A DNA stretch of 64,000 nucleotides, from contig NZ_AP022584.1 in assembly GCF_010731675.1 (NCBI RefSeq), forward strand, positions 3,472,001 to 3,536,000, given 5' to 3'. The notes below the pieces were generated by a model, which had not been told where the DNA came from, made no database searches, and saw only the letters and a list, made by a program, of their open reading frames with translations. The translations under genes were made by a program, and so were the position numbers. The stretch is from Mycobacterium marseillense (GTDB lineage: Bacteria > Actinomycetota > Actinomycetes > Mycobacteriales > Mycobacteriaceae). Below, piece by piece: positions 28,429 through 37,983 of this stretch. The first letter of the stretch is position 1, and each line of letters opens with the position of its first letter.

Positions 28429-29838
28429 TCAGGCCGGCGCCATCGCGGCTTCGACGGTGGTGAGGTTCTCCGAAAGCCCCGCGGCCCTGCGGATTTCGAT
28501 GAAGTCGTGAACCATGGCGTCGGTCACCTCGTGCGGGTCCTCGCACGTGGCCCCGTCGGCGAGCACCGAGATGTTGAGCTGATCGACATAGCTCCACACG
28601 GTGATGTTGAGCCCGCTGCCGGCGGTCAACGGGCCCACCGAATAGATCTCGGTGACCAATGCCCCGCCGACCCGGCCGCGCTCCCGCGGCCCGGGGACAT
28701 TGGAGATGTTCAGGTTGAGGATCTTGTTGTGGCCGTCGCGGCCGGACGCCCACCGGAAGAAGGCCTGGGTGGGGCCGGGCGGCATGTATGCCGCCCATCG
28801 GCTGACCAGCTCCGGTCCCATCAGCTGGTTACTTTCCTTGGCCGCGATGGCGTTCTCGTGGCTGCAGCGCACCCGTTCCAGCGGATCGTCGGCATCGGTC
28901 GGCAGGCCCACCAGGACGCCGGTGAAACGATTGCCGGAGATCCGCTCGGGCGAGAAGTCGAAACTCATTGGCACCGAGGCCAGCAGCGGTTCGGCCTTGC
29001 CGTCGTAGCGCAACAGCAGCGTGCGCAACGCGCCCGTCGCCATGGCCAGGACCATGTCGTTGATCGTCGCCCCGAGCCGCTTGCCGGTCTCCTTGACGTC
29101 GGCCAACGCCAGCGTGGCGGTGGCAAACCGCCGCTCCGGGGTGATCTTGTGGTTCATGAACGTCGGCGGCGGTTCGAACGGCCGCGTCAGCTCCGGGGAG
29201 AACTTACGCGCGCTGCGGCGCACCCGGCCCAAACCCTGCGCGGTGTAGCGGATGGTGTGCGGGATCCGCCCGACGTGGCGCACGTGATCGGCGAACGCCG
29301 AGGCGACGAGCTGCCGCGTGGTGGGGGGCGGGTCGCACATGTAGGGCTTGCCCTCCGGGCACGGCTGCAGGTCCATGCCGCGGGCCAACAGATTCGCCGA
29401 CGCCACCCCGTCGGCGAGCGCGTGGTGAATTTTGCCGACCACCGCAATCCTGTTGTTGGCCAAGCCCTCCACGAAGTACATCTCCCATAGCGGGCGGCTG
29501 CGATCGAGCGGGGTGCTGGCGATTTGCCCGATCGCCTCGTCCAGCTCCCGGCGGCCCCCGGGCGGCGCCACCCGCCACGGGCGGATGTGATAGTCGAGGT
29601 CGACCTCGCAGTTCTCCCGCCACATCGGGTGGTGGAAGTTGAGGGGGACCTCGATGAGCTGGTAGCAGAACGGATCGAGCTTGTTCAGCCGGCCAGCGAT
29701 GACTTCGCGAAACGCGTCGACGTTCAGGGAACGCCGATCCACGTCCAGTTCGATGACGGCGGCTTTGATGGTGTGCATGTGCACGTTCGGTGCTTCGCTG
29801 TACAGCAGTACCGAGTCCCAGCCGCTAAGCCTCTTCAC
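28429..29838 (-). CDS. Wax ester synthase/diacylglycerol acyltransferase (Rv0221-like)
   Basis: A 469-residue WS/DGAT protein. The catalytic HHxxxDG motif reads HHALADG at residues 138-144. The family's later NISNVPGPRER segment is present near residue 375. The enzyme joins fatty acyl-CoA to diacylglycerol or long alcohols to make storage lipid. Start ATG 29838 (MKRLSGWDSVLLYSE is the usual beginning). It sits 44 bp after lipC on the same strand. Confidence 0.92.
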   Translation of the reverse strand: MKRLSGWDSVLLYSEAPNVHMHTIKAAVIELDVDRRSLNVDAFREVIAGRLNKLDPFCYQLIEVPLNFHHPMWRENCEVDLDYHIRPWRVAPPGGRRELDEAIGQIASTPLDRSRPLWEMYFVEGLANNRIAVVGKIHHALADGVASANLLARGMDLQPCPEGKPYMCDPPPTTRQLVASAFADHVRHVGRIPHTIRYTAQGLGRVRRSARKFSPELTRPFEPPPTFMNHKITPERRFATATLALADVKETGKRLGATINDMVLAMATGALRTLLLRYDGKAEPLLASVPMSFDFSPERISGNRFTGVLVGLPTDADDPLERVRCSHENAIAAKESNQLMGPELVSRWAAYMPPGPTQAFFRWASGRDGHNKILNLNISNVPGPRERGRVGGALVTEIYSVGPLTAGSGLNITVWSYVDQLNISVLADGATCEDPHEVTDAMVHDFIEIRRAAGLSENLTTVEAAMAPA

Positions 29839-29882
29839 CGCTGCCCCTTGCCCATAGAGGGACCATACTCAGCGGCGCCAGC

Positions 29883-31088
29883 TCAGATAACCTCTTTTGC
29901 CCCGATCCGTGTTTTGGTGCGATAAACCTGGTTGAGGAACAGCGAGGCGACGTGCGCCGCGGCGCCCGCGCGCTCGCCGTCGATGAGGTCGTATCCGTGG
30001 CCCGCGCCGGGCAATTCCAGGTAGCCGACCGTCGAATGCGACACCCTCCGCAGCTTTTCGACGAAGCTGCGCGCCTGCTCCACGGGGATGACGCTGTCCT
30101 TACTGCCGTGAATCACCAAAAAGGGCGGCGCATTACGGTGCACCCGGGCGATCGGCGACGCGGCCCGGAAAACCTCGGGGTGACGGGCGATCGACTTTCT
30201 CACCACGACCCGCTCCAGGAAGTCGACGAACCGGGCCCGCTCCGGCGTCGAGCGGTCCTCCCAGTCATAGCGGCCATAGATTCCGACGACCGCGTCCACC
30301 GACGTGTCCGCGCCCTCGGGCAGCTTCGCCTGATACTGCGGGTCGTCGGGGGTCAGTCCGGCCAGCGCGCACAGGTGGCCGCCGGCCGAACACCCCGCTA
30401 TCGCAACGAAATTGCGGTCGCCGCCGAACTTGTCGACGTTGGCGCGCGCCCACGCGATGGCGGTCTTGACGTCGACGATGTGGCGCGGCCAGCGATGGTG
30501 CGGCGCGACGCGATAGTCCACCGCCAGGCACACCCAACCCTGCTCGGCCAGCCGTGACATCAAGGCGGACCCCTGACCCATGCACCTGCCATGCACCCAG
30601 GCGCCGCCCGGCAGGAAGATCAGCACCGGTGCGGGTTGCGCGGGCAGGTCCTTGCGACGCCAGACGTCGAGCACCTGCGCGGGGTGGTCCCCGTAGTGGA
30701 CGGCGCGGCGATACAGGTGGCGCCGCTGGCGCAGGCTGTCCCAAATCGGCGGCGTCCGTTCGGCCGCCGGCCAGTCCAGCTCGAGATCCGCCGCGGACAC
30801 GACCCCCCGCAACGCCGCGAGGGAGACCTGCCGCGTGCTCTCGCGGTCCCGGCGCCGCGCGTCGTTGATCCCCGGTGTGAACCAGTCCTTGGTCGCCGCC
30901 GAAATCGCCTCCGGCGCGTGCCGCGCCCCCCACACGCCCATGGCGGTCATCCCGGCCAGCGGCTCGAGGTGCTTGCCGACCACCGGCAGCGACGCCCCGG
31001 CCACGCTCAGCGCCAGCGCATAGTCGGCGGGACCGGCCCGCAGCAACCATTTCACCCACGGTGTGATGCCCGGTCGGTTCGCCGTCAT
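29883..31088 (-). CDS. lipC: Carboxylesterase LipC-like
   Basis: A 401-residue alpha/beta hydrolase of the hormone-sensitive-lipase type, matching Rv0220. The oxyanion segment reads FLPGGAWVHG, the nucleophile elbow AGCSAGGHL, and the other triad members fall in HGSKDSVIP (Asp) and GAGHGYD (His). Rv0220 is a cell-surface esterase; here I see no classic signal peptide. ATG 31088. It is likely the first gene of lipC, wax ester synthase, echA1. Confidence 0.88.
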   Translation of the reverse strand: MTANRPGITPWVKWLLRAGPADYALALSVAGASLPVVGKHLEPLAGMTAMGVWGARHAPEAISAATKDWFTPGINDARRRDRESTRQVSLAALRGVVSAADLELDWPAAERTPPIWDSLRQRRHLYRRAVHYGDHPAQVLDVWRRKDLPAQPAPVLIFLPGGAWVHGRCMGQGSALMSRLAEQGWVCLAVDYRVAPHHRWPRHIVDVKTAIAWARANVDKFGGDRNFVAIAGCSAGGHLCALAGLTPDDPQYQAKLPEGADTSVDAVVGIYGRYDWEDRSTPERARFVDFLERVVVRKSIARHPEVFRAASPIARVHRNAPPFLVIHGSKDSVIPVEQARSFVEKLRRVSHSTVGYLELPGAGHGYDLIDGERAGAAAHVASLFLNQVYRTKTRIGAKEVI

Positions 31089-31256
31089 GTCGGGAACTGT
31101 ACCCCCGGGCAGGTCGGCGAAACCGGCGTTTACGTAGAACCGGCTATGGTTGCGCTGACACTTTGCCCGAAGGCGTCGCTGAATGGGTTATTCACCCTGT
31201 TTAGAATACATTTGGCGGTTCGCTGCGCGCGGTGGATTTAGCTGTGCGCGACACGC

Positions 31257-31916
31257 TCAGACCGCCGCCAGGCTGGCGATCACCCGGTCGCCGATCAGGC
31301 GGACGCCGGTCAGCGTCAGCCCCACCTGCGCGGCCAGCGCGGCGGCGCTGTCCACTCCGACGGTCGCCCAGCGAAACCAAGGGCCGACCTCGCACGACGA
31401 CTCGAGGCGGACCCAGCGCGACCGGATGCCGATGGTCTCGGCTTCGAATTCGGCGATGCAGCGGCCGCCGCGGGCCAACAGCTCGAAGGCGCGCCCGAGA
31501 ATCCGCAGGGGGTCCCCGCCCAGTCCGACGTTGCCGTCGACCAGTAACACCGTTTGCCACAAGCCCGTTCCGGGCAGCTCCTCGAACACGTCACCCAACA
31601 GGGCCGGCGCACCGCCGCGACCCGCCAGCTGGATCGCGGTCGCGGAGCGGTCGATACCGAGCGCGGGGATGCCCCGCTGGATCAGCCTCGCCACCAACCG
31701 CCCGGGACCGCAGCCCAGCTCGATGGTCGGCCCGGTGCACATCTGCGTGACGGCTTCGTCGAAAACCTCGTCGACGTCACCGGATACGCCGGCGCCGTTC
31801 GGGGGACATCGCACGCCCAGCCAGCGGTGGGCCGGCAGCGGTCGCAGTTCGCCGTCGTCGTGGCGGATCCAACATCGCTCCCCGCCGAGTGCCCGATCGT
31901 AAAGTTGCCCCAGCAT
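31257..31916 (-). CDS. SAM-dependent methyltransferase-like protein
   Basis: A 219-residue protein with SAM-binding motif I IELGCGPGRLVARLIQRG near residue 68 and a following acidic residue in ALGIDRSAT. Start ATG 31916 (MLGQLYDRALGGE); upstream in-frame sequence is Arg/Pro-rich. The target is unknown. It is isolated by gaps of 168 bp and 228 bp in which I see no gene. Confidence 0.78.
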   Translation of the reverse strand: MLGQLYDRALGGERCWIRHDDGELRPLPAHRWLGVRCPPNGAGVSGDVDEVFDEAVTQMCTGPTIELGCGPGRLVARLIQRGIPALGIDRSATAIQLAGRGGAPALLGDVFEELPGTGLWQTVLLVDGNVGLGGDPLRILGRAFELLARGGRCIAEFEAETIGIRSRWVRLESSCEVGPWFRWATVGVDSAAALAAQVGLTLTGVRLIGDRVIASLAAV

Positions 31917-32144
31917 GTCTCGCCCCTCGCGTCGCGGCCGATCGGGCGGCCTGCAGACGCTCGGCCCCAGGCGGGACGTCGCGAACACGAGCCGGCAAAC
32001 CCCAACAAGCTGACGGCAAGCACGTTCGCCAGCATTGCACCGATACCCCGATCGCGGCTCGGTTAATCCACTGCCTTGTGGGCCCTCGGCGGGCCCGTTA
32101 GGGCTACGTGGCAGCGGCCGTTTCGGTTCGATAGCGGTGTCGCG

Positions 32145-32990
32145 TCACCCGAACAGAAACGACTCCAGCAGCGCGTTCACCCGGGCGGGGTCCTCCAGCG
32201 CCGCGAGGTGGGCGACGCCGTCCAGCACGGTGAAGGACGCGGTGGGAATCGACTCGGCCATGGCCCGGGTCTCGGCCACCGGGAAGGTGGCGTCTTCCGC
32301 GCCGGCGACCACCAGCACCGGCGCCGTGACGCGCCCCAGCAGGGCGTGCTGGTCCGGGCGGGCCGAGACCACGCTGCGGACCGCCCAGCGGACCGAATCG
32401 ACGTTTACCGCAGCCACGTTCGTCCGCACGGTCTCGACCACATCGGGGCGGGTGCGCAGCGTGGTCGGACCCAGGAACGCGCGGACGCTCGACCGCGTCA
32501 GCGGCGGCCGGATGCCGCCGAGTAGTTGCGCCAGCCACAGCATGGCGGCGTATTGAACCTTTTGTGCGACACCGGCTTTGGAGGCCGTGCAATTCATCAG
32601 CACGGCCCGCTCGAGCCGGTCGGGGTGCAGGGCGGCGAAGGTGCCGCCGATCATCCCACCCCAGGAATTGCCCACGAAGTGGGCCCGGTCGATGCCCAGC
32701 CCGTCCAGCAGGTCGACGACGCAGCGCGCGCAGTCTTCAAAGCTGAACGGTCCGCTCAGCGGCGCACTGCCGCCGTGGCCGGGCGGGTCGATCAGCACCA
32801 GGCGATGGCTGTCGCCGAAGCGCGCCGCCTGGCCGGCCCAGAGGTCGCCGGTCATCAGCAGGCTCGGCCACATCAAGACCGCGGGCCCGGTTCCGTCACT
32901 CACCTGGACCCGGAGCGTCCCGAGGGCCGTGTCGACCGATCGCGTGGCGAGGTGGGGGACGTTTGCGGGCACGCTGCCTCCTGAGGTCAT
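32145..32990 (-). CDS. Alpha/beta hydrolase
   Basis: A 281-residue hydrolase. The nucleophile elbow reads VGNSWGGMIGG, the acid lies in VVAGAEDATFP, and the histidine in DGVAHLAALEDP. It resembles 3-oxoadipate enol-lactonase-like and meta-cleavage hydrolases in layout, but the substrate is not certain. ATG 32990 was chosen over longer frames because family sequence begins shortly after it. Divergent from lipW with a 57-bp gap. Confidence 0.82.
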   Translation of the reverse strand: MTSGGSVPANVPHLATRSVDTALGTLRVQVSDGTGPAVLMWPSLLMTGDLWAGQAARFGDSHRLVLIDPPGHGGSAPLSGPFSFEDCARCVVDLLDGLGIDRAHFVGNSWGGMIGGTFAALHPDRLERAVLMNCTASKAGVAQKVQYAAMLWLAQLLGGIRPPLTRSSVRAFLGPTTLRTRPDVVETVRTNVAAVNVDSVRWAVRSVVSARPDQHALLGRVTAPVLVVAGAEDATFPVAETRAMAESIPTASFTVLDGVAHLAALEDPARVNALLESFLFG

Positions 32991-33047
32991 ACACGACAGA
33001 ACACCGATAGCGGTCCTTTGATTTTCCCCGTCGGCGATACTGGATCG

Positions 33048-33944
33048 GTGACGAACGACGTTGTTCATCCTGACCTGCAAAAACTCGCCCGCTTCGCCCC
33101 TCGGCGCCTCGTCGGCCCCCGCACCCTGCCCATGATGCGGGTGGCGATGGCCTGGCGGTCACGCCTGGGCAAGCCCGTCCGCGACGTCGAGGTGATCACC
33201 CTCGAATCGGGCGCCGGCGTCCGGCTGTTCCGGCCCGCGGGCGTCAGCGAGCCGACGCCCGCGCTGCTGTGGATCCATGGCGGCGGATACGTGATCGGCG
33301 ACGCCCGGCAGGACGACCGGTTGTGCAGCGGGTTCAGCAAGCGGCTGGGCATCACCGTCGCGTCGGTGGAATACCGCCTGGCGCCCGAACATCCGTATCC
33401 CGCACCGCTGGACGACTGCTACGCGGCGCTGACCTGGCTCGCCGCACTGCCGTCGGTGGACCGCTACCGGGTGGCCATCGGGGGCGCGAGCGCCGGCGGC
33501 GGCCTCGCCGCGGCCCTCGCCCTGCTGGCACGCGACCGCGCCGAGGTGAGCCCCTCGTTTCAGCTGCTGACCTATCCCATGCTCGACGACCGCAGTTCGG
33601 CCACCGAGCCCAGCGCGAACTACCGGCTGTGGGACAACCGCAGCAACCGCTTCGGCTGGGCCGCCTACCTGGGCAACGCGGACCCGCAGGTCGCCGTGCC
33701 CGCCCGGCGCGACGACCTGAGCGGGCTGCCGCCGGCGTGGATCGGTGTGGGCACGCATGACCTGTTCCATGACGAAGACCTGGCCTACGCCGAACGGCTC
33801 AACGCCGCCGGGGTGCCGTGCCAGGTCGAGATCATCCCCGGCGCCTTCCACGGATTCGACCTTGCCTTGCCGAAAGCCCAAGTAACAAAGCGGTTTTTCG
33901 ATACCCGCTGCGACACATTGCGGGTAGCGCTCGCCACCGCCTGA
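33048..33944 (+). CDS. lipW: Esterase LipW-like (HSL family)
   Basis: A 298-residue hormone-sensitive-lipase-family esterase. The oxyanion motif reads LWIHGGGYVIG, the nucleophile GGASAGGG, the acid GTHDLFHDED and the histidine GAFHGFD. GTG start at 33048 gives MTNDVVHPDLQKL; the in-frame ATG 30 bp earlier lacks a ribosome site. Position matches Rv0217c. It is the last gene of the block conserved with M. tuberculosis before the lower-G+C cluster begins. Confidence 0.87.
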   Translation: MTNDVVHPDLQKLARFAPRRLVGPRTLPMMRVAMAWRSRLGKPVRDVEVITLESGAGVRLFRPAGVSEPTPALLWIHGGGYVIGDARQDDRLCSGFSKRLGITVASVEYRLAPEHPYPAPLDDCYAALTWLAALPSVDRYRVAIGGASAGGGLAAALALLARDRAEVSPSFQLLTYPMLDDRSSATEPSANYRLWDNRSNRFGWAAYLGNADPQVAVPARRDDLSGLPPAWIGVGTHDLFHDEDLAYAERLNAAGVPCQVEIIPGAFHGFDLALPKAQVTKRFFDTRCDTLRVALATA

Positions 33945-34052
33945 CCGCTGGGTACATCGAGATACATTCGATGCCACGCGGTCAATCCTGCGGCTTCGGC
34001 TATCTGAACCGAATCCCTCCAACAGTCGGACGGTAGATGCTTCACTTAGAGA

Positions 34053-34595
34053 GTGCACATCCGTCGAGTGGTGACCGGACACGACGCATCCGGCAAGTCT
34101 GTATTTGTCAGCGATGAAGCAGTGCAGCCGCGGCTACCTGTATTGCTGCCCGCCAGTGAATTTCATCTCCTTTGGGGAGGCGACGACACGCCACAATATC
34201 CGGATGACGGTGCAATGCCCGAGTGGCATACGTACTTTCCGCCGATCGGCGGATTTCGGTTCGCGATGCTCACTATTCCCCCAGCAGCCGCACCCAAAGA
34301 TCAGGAGCTGGGCGATCCCGGGGAAGCGCTGGCTGATTTTGAAGAGAAGCTACCGGGGATGATTCGTTACATGGACCGTAGCGACCCCGGCATGCATACC
34401 ACCGACACTATCGACTTCGAAGTGGTTCTTGAGGGCACCTTAGTGCTCGAACTGGACGACGGTGCGGAGGTGATCCTGCATCCCGGCGATACTGTGGTAC
34501 AGAACGGAACACGACACCGGTGGAAGAACGCTGGCGACACTCCCGCCCGGATGGCGGTGTTCATTTGCGGCGCCTCGCATGCCAGGGTGCCGTGA
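34053..34595 (+). CDS. Cupin-domain protein
   Basis: A 180-residue protein with one C-terminal cupin barrel. The first motif contains GMHTTDTIDFEVVLEG with a His and a Glu as likely metal ligands, and the second VILHPGDTVVQNGTRHRW with a further His. Such proteins are dioxygenases, isomerases or ligand-binding regulators; no catalytic role can be chosen here. It is the first gene of the accessory cluster and convergent with the phosphotransferase gene (89 bp gap). Confidence 0.82.
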   Translation: MHIRRVVTGHDASGKSVFVSDEAVQPRLPVLLPASEFHLLWGGDDTPQYPDDGAMPEWHTYFPPIGGFRFAMLTIPPAAAPKDQELGDPGEALADFEEKLPGMIRYMDRSDPGMHTTDTIDFEVVLEGTLVLELDDGAEVILHPGDTVVQNGTRHRWKNAGDTPARMAVFICGASHARVP

Positions 34596-34684
34596 AGCTG
34601 ATCAGGGTAAATCTGTGACACTACGGAAAGCTGCACAAGCAGCTAGCCCTTGGATGTTTCGGCTATGTTCTGGCTAGCTCTGGT

Positions 34685-35731
34685 TTAAACCCCCGCGCCA
34701 TCGGCGATTTCGTAGGCTTTGCTCAGTAACGAAGTGATTTGCTGAACGGTAGGGATTCCTGCTGCGGCCCGATTCTCCGGTTCATCTGCCGCACGGCGTA
34801 TGACGCCTTCACAAATGATCGCCAACTTCCACAGCCCTAGTACGTGCCAGTACTGCAACGCGGCGGGGTCACGTCCCGTGGTCTCAAGGTAGAGCCGAGC
34901 CATCTCGGCGCGATCCGGGAAACCGTCCAATGTAGACGGCGCAAAGTCACCGCCGGTCGTCTCACCGGGTTCGGGCCAATAGGTGAGCAGGGTGCCCATA
35001 TCGGCCAGCGGGTCACCGAGAGTTGAGAGTTCCCAGTCCAGTACCGCAACCACCTGGTTGGTGGACACAGAAGTTATCAGGTTTCGTAGATGAAAATCAC
35101 CGTGCACCAATGTGATCTCGCGCTGCTCAGGTATCGCCGCGGCTAGGCGGCGGGTAAGCTCGTCGACCTCGGGCAGTGTTCGTGTCTTGGACAGTTCCCA
35201 CTGCGCCGACCACCGCTTGAGTTGGCGGTGTGCGTACGCTTTGTGGCTGGCCAGATTTGCGAGTCCTGCATCGGTAAGGTCGACGCCGTGAACGGCTGCA
35301 AGGGTACGCGGCAACGACAGGGCGATCTGTCGGCGCTGCGGTGGTGCTAGCGTCTCGGCGATGTCCATCGTGTCGACGGCCAAACCGTCGACGAATTCCA
35401 TCAACACTAGCGGCACGCCGAAAGACTCGGAACCTGTTGTGTAACCGAGGATTTGCGGCACCGGCACATCCGTGTTCGCCAACGCCACCATAATGCGAGC
35501 TTCGCGGACAACATCGTGAGCCGATGCGAGCAGGTGCCCGAACGGCGGACGGCGCAGCACCCACGTACGACCCGCCCCGTCGCTGACACGGTAGGTGAGG
35601 TTCGACTGTCCCAGCCCAATCCGCTGAAAGCCTAACGGCAGCGTGAATTCGATCCCCAGCGTAAACATCCACTGCGCCACCGCGCCGGGATCAATGCCGA
35701 GGATCTCTTGGTTTTCAGTCACGGACGGCAT
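34685..35731 (-). CDS. Aminoglycoside-phosphotransferase-like acyl-CoA kinase (ACAD10/11, LvaA type)
   Basis: A 348-residue APH-fold protein. The catalytic loop reads LVHGDFHLRN and the metal-binding Asp is in VLDWELSTLGDPLADMG, the pattern of the kinase-like domain of ACAD10/ACAD11 and of FadE36-like proteins. In levulinate catabolism LvaA phosphorylates a 4-hydroxyacyl-CoA, which an acyl-CoA dehydrogenase homologue then converts. Here it follows an SDR and such a dehydrogenase in one operon, so the same job is likely. ATG 35731 with GGAG upstream overlaps the SDR stop by 17 bp; a GTG at 35722 is an alternative. Confidence 0.83.
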   Translation of the reverse strand: MPSVTENQEILGIDPGAVAQWMFTLGIEFTLPLGFQRIGLGQSNLTYRVSDGAGRTWVLRRPPFGHLLASAHDVVREARIMVALANTDVPVPQILGYTTGSESFGVPLVLMEFVDGLAVDTMDIAETLAPPQRRQIALSLPRTLAAVHGVDLTDAGLANLASHKAYAHRQLKRWSAQWELSKTRTLPEVDELTRRLAAAIPEQREITLVHGDFHLRNLITSVSTNQVVAVLDWELSTLGDPLADMGTLLTYWPEPGETTGGDFAPSTLDGFPDRAEMARLYLETTGRDPAALQYWHVLGLWKLAIICEGVIRRAADEPENRAAAGIPTVQQITSLLSKAYEIADGAGV

Positions 35732-36497
35732 CTCCGCTCCGGAACGGACGAACATCGCCGAGCCGCTGTCCGCCGTCGACAACGAAGGTTTCGCCGGTAA
35801 CCCAGCTTGCTGCATCGGAGACAAGGAACGCGATGACCGCGCTGACGTCCATTGGCTCGCCGATTCGCGCTAGCGCAGTTGAAGAGTTCAACTGGTTTTC
35901 TTTTTCCTTCCAGAGTGTTTCCGCCAATTTGGTGCGCACCACGCCTGGCGCTATCGAGTTGACGCGCACATTCGGGGAAAGTTCGAGTGCCAACTGTTTG
36001 GTGACGTGGATCAGAGCGGCCTTCGAGGCGTTGTATAGCCCGAGATTCGCTTCGCAACCCATCCCACCGATGGATGCGGTGTTGACGACGGTTCCGCCAT
36101 ATCTGGTCATCCATGCGCGCGCCACCAGCGACGTCCACATGATTGGTGCCCAAAGATTTACATCGAAGGTCTTGATGAATCGTCCATGGTCTTGGTCGAT
36201 CAGCGGCCCGTACGCCGGGTTGGTGCCGGCGTTGTTCACCAGGATGTCAATGCTGCCAAAGCGTTCGAGTGTGCACTCAATGCAATGCTTCGCTGCTTGT
36301 ACGTCGGCGGCATGAGCTGCGACGCCGAGCACGTTCCCATCTACCTCGGCCGCCGCAGCGTCCGCGGCATCCTGTCGGCGCGAAGTCAGCACAACGTTCG
36401 CACCAACTGCAGCAAGTGCTTTCGCTGTTGCCAACCCGATGCCACGAGACGCGCCGACGACCATCGCGGTTCGGCCAGTGAGATCAAGGTTGCTCAT
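35715..36497 (-). CDS. Short-chain dehydrogenase/reductase
   Basis: A 260-residue SDR. The cofactor loop reads GASRGIGLATA, followed by NNAG, the catalytic Ser in NTASIGGMG and YNASK. A basic pair (TSRRQ) after the second strand suggests NADP(H). It would oxidise or reduce a hydroxyl/keto group of a CoA ester or alcohol. It starts 12 bp after the acyl-CoA dehydrogenase stop and overlaps the phosphotransferase gene. In a 4-hydroxyacid route it could reduce a 4-oxoacyl-CoA to the 4-hydroxy form. Confidence 0.88.
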   Translation of the reverse strand: MSNLDLTGRTAMVVGASRGIGLATAKALAAVGANVVLTSRRQDAADAAAAEVDGNVLGVAAHAADVQAAKHCIECTLERFGSIDILVNNAGTNPAYGPLIDQDHGRFIKTFDVNLWAPIMWTSLVARAWMTRYGGTVVNTASIGGMGCEANLGLYNASKAALIHVTKQLALELSPNVRVNSIAPGVVRTKLAETLWKEKENQLNSSTALARIGEPMDVSAVIAFLVSDAASWVTGETFVVDGGQRLGDVRPFRSGDAVRD

Positions 36498-36509
36498 GTC
36501 ATCGCACCG

Positions 36510-37745
36510 TCACGCACCGCCCATGGGCATCGTTGGAACGTTGCGGTACTTTCCCAACTCCCGCTGGGCGATGGTCCGCTTGTGCACTTCGTCTGGGCCA
36601 TCAGCTAGCCGCAACGTTCGCAGATGCGCCCACGCCATCGCCAACGGAAAGTCCTCCGTCACCCCCCCGCCGCCGTGCACTTGGATGGCACGATCCACCA
36701 CCTTCAGTGCCACGTTCGGTGCCGCCACCTTGATCGCTGCGATTTCCGATCGGGCTTGTTTGTTGCCGACTGTGTCCATTAGGTACGCGGTCTTGAGTGT
36801 CAGTAGCCGAATCATTTCGATCTCGATGCGGGATTCCGCAATCCAATCGCGAACGTTGGCATTCGCGCTGATTGGCCTTCCGAACGCAACCCGCGACAGG
36901 GCGCGTTCGCACATCAGCTCCAGGGCACGCTCGGCCATGCCAACAGCGCGCATGCAATGATGAATCCGGCCGGGCCCGAGCCGGGCCTGGGCGATCGCGA
37001 AGCCCTCACCCTCACCCTTGAGTACATCCTTCGCGGGCACCCATACGTTGTCGAAGTCGATTTCCGCATGCCCTTCCCGGTCGTGATATCCAAACACCCG
37101 CAGGTTACGTATGACCGTGACGCCCGGCGCGTCGCATGGCACGACCATCATCGACTGCTGACGGCGTACCGCCGCGGTCGGATCCGTCTTGCCCATGACA
37201 ATCAAAACCTTGCAGTTCGGGTGCATCCCGTTGGATACGAACCACTTTCGTCCATTAAGTAGGTAGCCTTCGCCGACGCGAACCATGGTCAGTTCGACGT
37301 TGGTCGCGTCCGAACTAGCAACGCGCGGTTCGGTCATGGCGAAGGCAGATCTAATGGTGCCATCCAGCAACGGCCGCAGATAACGCTCTTTATGTTCGTC
37401 CGTTCCAAAGAGGTTGAGCACCTCGATATTACCGGTGTCTGGTGCGCTACAGTTGCATGCTTCGGGTGCGAGGTGGCTACGCCCCATGATTTCAGCCAAC
37501 GGCGCGTATTCAAGATTGGTCAGTACCGGACCCGACGTGAGGTCAGGGTAGAACAGGTTCCACAGGCCCCGCTCCCGAGCTTCCGCCTTCAGCTCTTCCA
37601 GGACGGGTGGATGGAAATGGGGATCGCCAGCCGCAGCCATTTGCTGGTCGTATACGGCCTCGGCGGGATATACGTGAGAATTCATAAAGCTCAATAGATT
37701 TGACCGATACTGCTTTGCGCGATCGGATACATCGAATATCGACAT
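36510..37745 (-). CDS. Acyl-CoA dehydrogenase, ACAD10/11-like
   Basis: A 411-residue acyl-CoA dehydrogenase. The CSAPDTGNIEVL segment near residue 98 and AMTEPRVASSDATN near 136 are the marks of the ACAD10/11 and LvaC branch. At the usual catalytic-glutamate position the protein reads ADGPDEVH rather than EGTSE, so the ordinary base is replaced, as expected for the branch that works on phosphorylated 4-hydroxyacyl-CoA. ATG 37745 has AGGAG upstream. First gene of a three-gene operon with the SDR and the kinase-like gene. Confidence 0.85.
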   Translation of the reverse strand: MSIFDVSDRAKQYRSNLLSFMNSHVYPAEAVYDQQMAAAGDPHFHPPVLEELKAEARERGLWNLFYPDLTSGPVLTNLEYAPLAEIMGRSHLAPEACNCSAPDTGNIEVLNLFGTDEHKERYLRPLLDGTIRSAFAMTEPRVASSDATNVELTMVRVGEGYLLNGRKWFVSNGMHPNCKVLIVMGKTDPTAAVRRQQSMMVVPCDAPGVTVIRNLRVFGYHDREGHAEIDFDNVWVPAKDVLKGEGEGFAIAQARLGPGRIHHCMRAVGMAERALELMCERALSRVAFGRPISANANVRDWIAESRIEIEMIRLLTLKTAYLMDTVGNKQARSEIAAIKVAAPNVALKVVDRAIQVHGGGGVTEDFPLAMAWAHLRTLRLADGPDEVHKRTIAQRELGKYRNVPTMPMGGA

Positions 37746-37983
37746 TGTAGCTCTCCTATTCGCCGCACAGGCGTTGCCTCGTGCTCCTGAAGGGCGGCTT
37801 CTTGGTCTGTTTACGCGCCGCGCTTAGCGCTGGACTAGTTCCGCGCCGCGCCAGAGCGCACCGCAGCGTCTCCGCCGATCGAGCTACCAAAGACCTGTGG
37901 GCCTAACAGTGCTGTAGGACAACACTTTCCGCGGCTATGCAAGCGCGGTGGAATTATTGCCATCGACCGGAAACTGTTCGGAG
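37746..37983. other. Gap between two minus-strand operons
   Basis: No gene seen. It must contain the promoter of the acyl-CoA dehydrogenase operon and the end of the luxE-luxC operon. The 9-bp GCGCCGCGC occurs twice (near 37815 and 37841), without clear meaning. Confidence 0.5.
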
